From assembly GCF_900496975.1 (NCBI RefSeq), contig NZ_UFQC01000040.1:1-59006 (forward strand): a stretch of 59,006 nt of DNA, given 5' to 3'. Shown in pieces: positions 16,879 through 23,148 of the stretch. The translations under genes and the position numbers were made by a program. This stretch comes from Achromobacter veterisilvae. Its GTDB lineage: Bacteria > Pseudomonadota > Gammaproteobacteria > Burkholderiales > Burkholderiaceae_B. The notes beneath the pieces were generated by a model. It was not told the DNA's origin and made no database searches. It saw nothing but the letters and a program-made list of their open reading frames with translations. How positions within the stretch are numbered: the first letter of the stretch is position 1; each line of letters begins with the position of its first letter.

Positions 16879-16894
16879 GGGAACGGGACTTGCT
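16879..16894 (+). promoter_or_regulatory. Sigma-54 promoter of the 16927/DUF3309 pair
   Basis: GGGAACG-GGAC-TTGCT with exact spacing; predicted +1 about 16905, 22 bases before ATG 16927. Its -24 box is 12 bases from that of the divergent topoisomerase promoter. Confidence 0.7.
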
Positions 16895-16926
16895 GCAGAC
16901 GGCTGGGATTCCTACAGGAGGCCGTC

Positions 16927-17088
16927 ATGCAACCCACTCTTTACCTGCACGTTCCACCCAAGCCCGATCCGATTCCGCCAGGCTCGCCGCCCGGCGATCT
17001 GCCGGTGGATCCGGACACCGACGAACCGGACGTCGATCTGCCCCCGCTTTCCCCGCCGATCAAGGAAATCACGCCGCCAGGGAAGTGA
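16927..17088 (+). CDS. Proline/aspartate-rich 53-residue peptide
   Basis: Start ATG 16927 has a strong AGGAGG. Nineteen or so residues are proline, mixed with Asp and Glu (PGDLPVDPDTDEPDVDLPP), so it cannot fold conventionally. No signal peptide or known family. The good ribosome site and its own sigma-54 promoter support it being real; function unknown. The DUF3309 gene follows 49 bases later. Confidence 0.7.
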   Translation: MQPTLYLHVPPKPDPIPPGSPPGDLPVDPDTDEPDVDLPPLSPPIKEITPPGK

Positions 17089-17137
17089 TGTCCGCCCGCC
17101 ATCCAAGAACTCGAATCGATAAAGACGAGGAGCCGCC

Positions 17138-17290
17138 ATGTCGACCATTCTGCTGATCATTCTCATCCTGCTGCTCGTGGGCGCCGTGCCCGCCTGGCCG
17201 CACAGCCGGGGCTGGGGCTACTACCCCAGCGGCATCCTGGGCATCCTGCTGATCGTGCTGATCGTGATGCTGCTGACGGGACGCTTGTAA
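17138..17290 (+). CDS. DUF3309 small membrane protein
   Basis: 50 residues, ATG 17138 with GAGGAG upstream. Two hydrophobic helices (STILLIILILLLVGAVPAW and GILGILLIVLIVMLL) are joined by the diagnostic PHSRGWGYYPSG turn of DUF3309. Its role is unknown; the family is common in proteobacterial stress loci. Likely co-transcribed with the Pro-rich peptide gene upstream. Confidence 0.9.
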   Translation: MSTILLIILILLLVGAVPAWPHSRGWGYYPSGILGILLIVLIVMLLTGRL

Positions 17291-17293
17291 CGG

Positions 17294-17325
17294 CCCTGCG
17301 TCCCCGCGGGGGCCCCGGGGCAGGG
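17294..17325. terminator. GC-rich hairpin after DUF3309
   Basis: CCCTGC (17294-17299) pairs with GCAGGG (17320-17325), with additional C/G pairing inside. No T-run follows, so termination is only possible. Confidence 0.35.
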
Positions 17326-17434
17326 TCCGCGCGCTGCCGGCCGGTTCCGGAGCCGGCGGGTGGCGCGCGCGGGTGGCGAGGCGTAAGATGCCCGGGTTTT
17401 CGCGCAAAGCCTCGCCATCCGCGGCATTCCCGAC

Positions 17435-18397
17435 ATGACCATACCCCTGCTAGTCCTGATCGAAAGCGTGCAGGACTACCTGCCTGTTTTCGAGTCGCGC
17501 GGTTTCCGCGCCCTTTACGCGCCGACCGCCGAATCGCGGGCCCGCGCGATCCGCGAGCACGCCGGCGAGATCCGCATCGTGCTCACGCGCGGCGCCACCG
17601 GCTTTCACGCCGACGAGATGGCGGCGCTGCCCAGGCTGGAGATGGTCTGTTCGCTGGGCGTGGGGTACGAGAACATCGATCTCGCCGCGGCGGCCGCGCG
17701 CGGCATCGTGGTGACCAACGGCCCCGGCGCCAACGCGGTATCGGTGGCGGACCACGCGATGGCGCTGCTGCTGGGCGCCGCGCGCCGCCTGCCGCAGGCC
17801 GACGCGTGGGTGCGCCAGGGCCACTGGAATGGTTTCATGGGGCCGCAGGTCACGGGCAAGCGCCTGGGCATCCTGGGCCTGGGCACCATCGGCCTGGAGA
17901 TCGCCAGGCGCGGCGCCAACGGCTTCGGCATGCCGGTGGGCTATTTCAGCCGGCGCGCCCGGCCCGAAACCGGCTACGCCTATTTCGACAGCCCCCGGGC
18001 GCTGGCGGCCGCGTCGGATTTCCTGGTGGTGGCCACGCCGGGCGGCGCGGCCACGCGGCATCTGGTGGACGCCGAGGTGCTGGAAGCGCTGGGGCCCGGC
18101 GGCTACCTGGTAAATATTGCGCGCGGCAGCGTGGTCGACACGCAGGCCCTGATCGCGGCGCTGGCCGAAGGCCGCATAGCCGGCGCCGGGCTGGACGTGG
18201 TGGACGGCGAACCGTCCATTCCGGAAGCGCTCAGGCAGCTCGACAACGTGGTGCTGACCCCGCACAGCGCGGGCCGTTCCCCGGAAGCCGTGGACGCCAC
18301 CGTCGCGCTGTTCCTGGACAATGCCGGCGCGCATTTCGCCGGCAGGCCGGTGCTGACGCCGGTGGCGGCGGGCGCCGCCCGGAGCGCGGCGGCCTGA
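17435..18397 (+). CDS. D-2-hydroxyacid dehydrogenase (hydroxypyruvate/glyoxylate reductase-like)
   Basis: 320 residues. NAD(P)-binding motif GLGTIG (148-153) and the catalytic trio Arg230 (VNIARGSVVD), Glu259 (DVVDGEP) and His277 (LTPHSAG) are all present, as is the family's early VGYENIDL. The substrate cannot be fixed from sequence; GhrB-like 2-keto acid reduction is most likely. It has no -24/-12 element upstream, unlike its left-hand neighbours, and ends three bases from the convergent usp gene. Confidence 0.92.
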   Translation: MTIPLLVLIESVQDYLPVFESRGFRALYAPTAESRARAIREHAGEIRIVLTRGATGFHADEMAALPRLEMVCSLGVGYENIDLAAAAARGIVVTNGPGANAVSVADHAMALLLGAARRLPQADAWVRQGHWNGFMGPQVTGKRLGILGLGTIGLEIARRGANGFGMPVGYFSRRARPETGYAYFDSPRALAAASDFLVVATPGGAATRHLVDAEVLEALGPGGYLVNIARGSVVDTQALIAALAEGRIAGAGLDVVDGEPSIPEALRQLDNVVLTPHSAGRSPEAVDATVALFLDNAGAHFAGRPVLTPVAAGAARSAAA

Positions 18398-18400
18398 TCG

Positions 18401-19234
18401 CTAGTGGGAGAACATGACCGGGACGGTCATGCTCTTCAGGATGGACGCGGTGGCGCCGCCCAGCGCCCACTGGCGGAACTTGCTGTGGCCGTACGCGCCC
18501 ATGACGAGCAGGTCCGCGCTGTAGTCCGCGGCGGCATTCAGGATGGTGCTGCCCACGCCGACGCCCTTGATGTCGCGCTGCACGTGCTCGGGGGCCGGCA
18601 TGCCCTGGGCCACGCAGTAGGTGACCAGGTCTTCGAAGGGCGCCTCGGCCTTGCCGTTGGATTCGCCTTCGTCCATGGTCAGCACGATCATGCTCGAGGC
18701 CAGCCGCAGGATGGGCGCGGCGTCGGCCAGCGCGCGGGCGGCTTCGCGGCTGCCGTCCCAGCAGCACAGCACGCGGTCGCCGATGACGGGGAAGTCCCCG
18801 CTGGACGGCAGCGCCAGCACCGGGCGGCCGGCCGTCAGCAGCGTTTGTTCGACGAACTCGATTTCGTGGGCGGCCTCGACGTCCTGGCGGTTTTCCTGGC
18901 TGACGATGATCAGGTCGCTGGTGCGCCCCAGCAGGGCGACGGTCGCGCTGGGCGAGGAATCGCCCGCGCGCACCACGGCCGGCACGTCGGCCGCCGCCGC
19001 GGCCGCGAGGAAGCCGGTCTGCACCGCGTCGCGGCTTTGCGTCTGCAATTCCTTCATGACGGAAGTGGCGCGGGACATCAGCACGGATTCGCCGTAGTAG
19101 TACTGCGGCGGCGCGGCGTTGGCGTAGATGCCGACCAGTTCGGCCTTGTGGCGCTTGGCCAGGACCAGCGCGGCGTCGGTGCGGCGCTTGCAATCGAACC
19201 CGTGGTCGAGGTGGACGGAAATGCGACGATACAT
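18401..19234 (-). CDS. Universal stress protein (tandem UspA-type)
   Basis: 277 residues. The N-terminal half (ISVHLDHGFDCKRRTDAAL to LIIVSQENR) is a degenerate Usp fold. The C-terminal half (VLCCWDGSREAARALADA to the end) holds the nucleotide-binding signature GAYGHSKFRQWALGG followed by TASILKSMTVPVMFSH. It may bind ATP through the C-terminal half. AAGGAGG lies just before the ATG. No sigma-54 element is visible in the 114 bases before it, so it is stress-related by family but apparently not part of that regulon. Confidence 0.92.
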   Translation of the reverse strand: MYRRISVHLDHGFDCKRRTDAALVLAKRHKAELVGIYANAAPPQYYYGESVLMSRATSVMKELQTQSRDAVQTGFLAAAAAADVPAVVRAGDSSPSATVALLGRTSDLIIVSQENRQDVEAAHEIEFVEQTLLTAGRPVLALPSSGDFPVIGDRVLCCWDGSREAARALADAAPILRLASSMIVLTMDEGESNGKAEAPFEDLVTYCVAQGMPAPEHVQRDIKGVGVGSTILNAAADYSADLLVMGAYGHSKFRQWALGGATASILKSMTVPVMFSH

Positions 19235-19348
19235 GGAGGCCTCCTTGGTTTAACGTCCGATACCCATATGGTTGCGCGTCCGCCAAGGATGGCTATTGAT
19301 TCGCGTCAAGCGCCCGCCAGTTTCCCGGACACGGCGCAAACGCGGGGC

Positions 19349-21472
19349 TTATTGCGCGGGCGGCGCGCGTTCCACGCGCTCGCGCAGTTGCCGGATCTGG
19401 CGCGCCTGCTGCGCGATGCGGTCCAGGGGGCCGGCCAGGTCGGGGCTGGCCTGGCCGATGGCCGCGGGCAGCGCCAGTTGGCGCGGGCCGGGCGCGGGCG
19501 TCGGCGCCCGCGGATGCAGCGCGCCCGCCAAGACCTGCCCGTAGTCGCGCAGCGCGGCCGCCTCGGGCGTGTCCGCGGACAGCGGCGGCTGGATCTCCAG
19601 CACCGTGCCGGCCGCGGTGATGCGCCGCATGGCGTTGAGCAGGCCGACCGCCGTATCGACGTTGCGGTCCCGGTGCACCGGATTCTGTTGCAGCCGCTGG
19701 AGGGACGCCTCGGCGTTGTCGGCCGACAGGCAGGCCTCGCGGCGCAGCGCCACGACGTCCTGGGCCGCGCCGCCGCCGGCCTTGCGCAGGATCAGGGCCC
19801 GCGCATAGTCGGCGTGGCGCTCCAGCGCGCGCGCCAGCGCCCCGGCCAGTTGGCGGGGCTCTTTCTCGGGCCAGACCAGAACGCCCACCAGCAGCGCCAG
19901 GATGCCGCCCAGCACGCTGTTGAAGGCGCGCAGCGCGGCCAGCGTGGGCTCGTAGATCTCCGGCTGCTGGATGTGGCTGACCAGCACGAACTGGGACGTC
20001 AGGAAGAAGGTGAACAGCGCATAGTGGATGGTGCGGGCGGCGAAGGTGCCCAGGGCGATCGGCAGCACCGCCAGCGCCACGGACAAGGGCGTGCTGAGCA
20101 ACAGGCCCAGCAGGGACGCGCCGATGGCGCCGGCCACGCTGCCGGCGACGCGCTCCAGGGTGCGCTGCCAGGTGGTGGCGAAGTAGGGTTGCAGGATGAA
20201 GACCAGCGTCAGGGACATCCAGTAGCCGTGGTTGACGGCAAAGGTCTTCGACAGCGCGACGGCGATGGTGGCGCCGACGCCCACCCGCAAGGCGTGGCGG
20301 AAGGCGTCGGACTCGAAGCGCAGGTTCTGGCGCAGGCTGCGCCAGGCGCCGCGCGCGCGGTTTTCCGCCAGGCGGTCGCGGGCGGGCGCGGCGGGCGCGC
20401 CGCCATGGTCGAACAACGATTGCGCGACGGACTGCGCGGTCTGCTGCAGGCGGTCCAGCACCGGGGCCATGCTGGCGAGGTCGGGCGCGTGGGCCAGGGC
20501 GCTGCCGCGCAGTTCGCGCAGGCCCGCGCCGTAGTGCGCCAGGCGTTCGCGCAGGCATTCGGCCTGGCGGGCATCGTTGACGTCGGACGTGCTGGCGATG
20601 GCGTTGCACACGGCGGCATAGCGGTGCAGCGCTTGCGACAGATGCGCGCCCGCGCCGCGGCCGAGCCAGCGCGGCGCGTTCGATTCCAGCAGGTCGGCCG
20701 CCGCCACCAGGGCGATGAAGCTGTCTTCCGCGCTGTCCAGCAGGTACAGCAACTGGTGCGCGCGGGCGCGGCGGGAAGGGCGGCTGTCCTGCACTTCGCG
20801 GATGCGCGCCCGGGCGGCTTCCAGGGCGGCGCGCTGGGCGCTGCGCCGCGGCCGCGTGACGGCGCTCCAGGCCTGGGGGCCGGCGGCGGGCGCAAGGCCC
20901 GAGTACAGATGGGCCAGCGCCGCGGCGAAGTCCGCCAGGCCCCGGTAGCAATGCGCGACGGCGAGCGTCGCGTCCTTCCAGGGGCGGCGCCGCCAGACCA
21001 GGGCCGTCATCAGGATGGCCCAGACCGCGCCCGCGAGGAAGAACAGGGTATAGGACAGGCTGTCCGCGAGCGTGGGCGCGGGAAGTTCGGCCGCGACGAC
21101 GAAGCCGGCCGACAGCAAGGTGCCGACGATGGCGGCGGCCGGCCCCAGCACGCGCAACAGGCCGCCGAAAGTGCAGCACAGAAAGGTCAGGGGCAATAGC
21201 AACCAAAGATGACCGGCGCTGGCGCTGGCCAGGAAGCAGAAGAGCGCGCCGATCAGGCCCAGCGCGAGCATGGCGCCGGCGCGCTGGCGCAGCGGCCCGC
21301 CGGGATCGCCGAAGCAGGCCCAGAACGCGGCGATGGCGGTCCAGCCCAGGCGGGGCTCGTGCGCCAGCGCCGCCAGGATGACCGGCGCCGCGCTGATGGC
21401 GGCGGCTTGCAGGGCGTCCAGCCACAGGACGTGGCGCGCGGAGGCGCGCCAGCGGGAAAGCAGATTCGTCAC
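19349..21472 (-). CDS. FUSC-family inner-membrane protein (YccS/aromatic acid exporter-like)
   Basis: About 707 residues. The N-terminal FUSC membrane block (about 20-170: six hydrophobic helices, GWTAIAAFWACFGDPGG) is followed by a long soluble helical region (180-350). A second membrane block FUSC_2 (about 360-510: LRVGVGATIAVALSKTF, NHGYWMSLTLVFILQPYF, RVAGSVAGAIGASLLG) precedes a C-terminal cytoplasmic helical domain. Relatives export aromatic acids or fusaric acid; substrate unknown. The start is uncertain: I use GTG 21472, where homology begins, but no good ribosome site is visible; the frame is open up to ATG 21601. No MFP partner gene is adjacent. Confidence 0.85.
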   Translation of the reverse strand: MTNLLSRWRASARHVLWLDALQAAAISAAPVILAALAHEPRLGWTAIAAFWACFGDPGGPLRQRAGAMLALGLIGALFCFLASASAGHLWLLLPLTFLCCTFGGLLRVLGPAAAIVGTLLSAGFVVAAELPAPTLADSLSYTLFFLAGAVWAILMTALVWRRRPWKDATLAVAHCYRGLADFAAALAHLYSGLAPAAGPQAWSAVTRPRRSAQRAALEAARARIREVQDSRPSRRARAHQLLYLLDSAEDSFIALVAAADLLESNAPRWLGRGAGAHLSQALHRYAAVCNAIASTSDVNDARQAECLRERLAHYGAGLRELRGSALAHAPDLASMAPVLDRLQQTAQSVAQSLFDHGGAPAAPARDRLAENRARGAWRSLRQNLRFESDAFRHALRVGVGATIAVALSKTFAVNHGYWMSLTLVFILQPYFATTWQRTLERVAGSVAGAIGASLLGLLLSTPLSVALAVLPIALGTFAARTIHYALFTFFLTSQFVLVSHIQQPEIYEPTLAALRAFNSVLGGILALLVGVLVWPEKEPRQLAGALARALERHADYARALILRKAGGGAAQDVVALRREACLSADNAEASLQRLQQNPVHRDRNVDTAVGLLNAMRRITAAGTVLEIQPPLSADTPEAAALRDYGQVLAGALHPRAPTPAPGPRQLALPAAIGQASPDLAGPLDRIAQQARQIRQLRERVERAPPAQ

Positions 21473-21600
21473 GCGGAAAGAGAACGGCAGAAAAGCGCCC
21501 GGCGGGCGGAAGACGCAAACCCTACCATGTCGACAAGACGTCGCGATGCGGTCCGTCCACGGGGCCGGATATTCCCCTGTTGCGCGGGGGCCAATACGCA

Positions 21601-21700
21601 TGGTTACATCTGTGTGACTTTACCGCGTCAAACCCGCAAATTTGCCTGGAACAATTGCGCGAAATCGCATACAAAAAACCTTATAGCTGGGAATGCTCAC
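21601..21700 (+). promoter_or_regulatory. AT-rich promoter region of the EAL gene
   Basis: The 295 bases between the FUSC start and ATG 21768 hold no gene. Within them, about 21601-21700 is much richer in A/T than its surroundings and contains TTGCGC (21655) and TTATAG (21681), separated by 20 bases, so it is a poor but possible sigma-70 promoter. No sigma-54 element is present. Confidence 0.4.
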
Positions 21701-21767
21701 GTCCAATGTGCCTTTTCTGCGCCCGGACAGCGCAGGCTCTGCCCAGAGGCGCTCAAGGAGGGTCGGC

Positions 21768-22682
21768 ATGATGTCGAATCACGAGGCTTCCGCAAGCTCG
21801 GTGGCAAGCGACGACGAGATCGCCGCCATGATTACAGGCAAGGATGGCCTGCGCATGCTGTTGCAGCCGCAGGTGGACCTGCTGACCGGCAGGATCGTAT
21901 CCGCCGAGGCGCTGGCGCGCTGGCAGCATCCCCGGCTGGGCATCATCATGCCCGGCGAATTCATCCCCGCCGTCAACCGGCTGGGCCTGGACAGCATCCT
22001 TTTCGAACGCGTCTGCCTGCGGGTGATCGACATGCTGCTCGGCTTGCGGCGCGCCGGCATCGCGGTGCCCGTCGCCATCAACGCGCCCGCGTCCACGCTG
22101 TCGGACGAACGCGCGGTGGACTTCCTGCTCGGGCGCATCCACGCCGCGGAATTGCCGGCGTCCCTGGTGCGCGTGGAACTGACCGAGGACCAGCCCATCC
22201 GCGAACTGGACGTGCTGCGGGCCTCGCTCCTGAAACTGGAGAACGCCGGCTGCGAGGTCAGCCTGGACGATTTCGGCACCGGGCACGCATCCTTGAAACT
22301 GCTGTCCGCCATTCCATTGTCCGAAGTGAAGATCGACCAGTACTTCGTCACCCGCATGCGCCGCAGCGCCGTGGCGTTCGAAGTGCTGCGCACCGCCGCC
22401 GAACTGGCGAACCGGCTCGGCCGCCGCGTAGTGGCGGAAGGGGTCGAGAACATGGCGGACATTCCCGCGCTGCGCGCCGCGGGCTGCCGCTACGGACAAG
22501 GTTTCGCGCTGGGCCGCCCGATGCCGCTGGACGAGCTGATGATGCGCCTGCGCACGCAGCGCGACCGCGGCGACGCCATGGCCGCGCCCACGCCGTATGC
22601 CTCGTCGTGGCTGGACGTGTACGAAGACGTCAAGCAGGATGCCGCCCCGGCGCGCCGCGCCCGCCACGTGACCGCCCAGTAG
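21768..22682 (+). CDS. EAL-domain cyclic-di-GMP phosphodiesterase
   Basis: 304 residues from ATG 21768 with AAGGAGG upstream. One EAL domain spans about 25-265 with every catalytic site kept: EAL (47-49), Asn105, Glu137 (VELTED), Asp167-Asp168 (LDDFGTGHASL), Lys188 (VKID), Glu224 (VVAEGVE) and Gln244 (GQGF). There is no GGDEF, PAS or membrane part, so it is a cytoplasmic, sensor-less hydrolase. It should lower c-di-GMP to pGpG and so favour motility over biofilm. Control is probably transcriptional from the AT-rich region upstream. Confidence 0.94.
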   Translation: MMSNHEASASSVASDDEIAAMITGKDGLRMLLQPQVDLLTGRIVSAEALARWQHPRLGIIMPGEFIPAVNRLGLDSILFERVCLRVIDMLLGLRRAGIAVPVAINAPASTLSDERAVDFLLGRIHAAELPASLVRVELTEDQPIRELDVLRASLLKLENAGCEVSLDDFGTGHASLKLLSAIPLSEVKIDQYFVTRMRRSAVAFEVLRTAAELANRLGRRVVAEGVENMADIPALRAAGCRYGQGFALGRPMPLDELMMRLRTQRDRGDAMAAPTPYASSWLDVYEDVKQDAAPARRARHVTAQ

Positions 22683-22793
22683 GGCGGCGGCGGCAGCGCA
22701 GAATTTACCGGGCGGATCCGGCCTTTACCGATTCCGCCCGCGATCTCCTCCGTCCCCACATCCGTGCCGCCGGCCATTGCCCGGCGCGGGTTT

Positions 22794-22809
22794 GGGCACG
22801 CGGGTTGCT
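22794..22809 (+). promoter_or_regulatory. Sigma-54 promoter of the Gln-rich protein gene
   Basis: GGGCACG-CGGG-TTGCT with exact spacing; predicted +1 about 22820, 34 bases before ATG 22854. Confidence 0.8.
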
Positions 22810-22853
22810 CTTGGTAGTCCAGCGGAGTGTGTCCGCTTACCAGGAGATTTGCA

Positions 22854-23030
22854 ATGTCCACTCAGAACCAGCCCGATCAGCAGAAGCAGCCCCAGAAACA
22901 GCAGGCCCAGGAGGATCCCAAGGACCGCAAGCAGCCGGGGCAACAATCCGGCCAGCCTGGCCAGCAGGTCGACAAGGATCGCCAGCAGCAAGGCCATGCG
23001 CCGGGGCAGCAAAGCAAGATGCCGCGCTGA
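22854..23030 (+). CDS. Gln-rich disordered small protein
   Basis: 58 residues, 20 of them glutamine, the rest mainly Lys, Asp, Pro, Gly and Ser. There is no aromatic residue and no Cys. Start ATG 22854 follows AGGAG by seven bases. No domain; composition matches hydrophilin/LEA-like disordered proteins. It is monocistronic: a sigma-54 promoter lies before it and two terminators after it, showing that it is a dedicated transcription unit despite its size. A protectant role is inference. Confidence 0.8.
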   Translation: MSTQNQPDQQKQPQKQQAQEDPKDRKQPGQQSGQPGQQVDKDRQQQGHAPGQQSKMPR

Positions 23031-23039
23031 CGCCCTGGA

Positions 23040-23073
23040 CCGCGTTCCCGGCCCGTGGCGGGACCGCGGTTTT
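23040..23073 (+). terminator. Intrinsic terminator after the Gln-rich gene
   Basis: CCGCGTTCCCG (23040-23050) pairs with CGGGACCGCGG (23059-23069), 11 positions with one mismatch and an 8-base loop, followed by TTTT (23070-23073). Confidence 0.75.
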
Positions 23074-23076
23074 GCC

Positions 23077-23118
23077 GGCCCTGTCCGCGCCCGCTCCGGG
23101 ACGCGGGCAGGGCCTTTT
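23077..23118 (+). terminator. Second tandem terminator
   Basis: GGCCCTG (23077-23083) pairs with CAGGGCC (23108-23114), with further CCGCG/CGCGG pairing inside, followed by TTTT (23115-23118). It sits between the Gln-rich gene and the convergent treY and may block read-through in both directions. Confidence 0.7.
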
Positions 23119-23148
23119 GCATGCCGGGCGGACCGGCAATCCGGGCGG

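Noticed and set aside
19235..19348. Sigma-54 promoter for the universal stress protein gene
   Set aside because: No GG-N10-GC match on the minus strand before the gene, although its family would have fitted the regulon.
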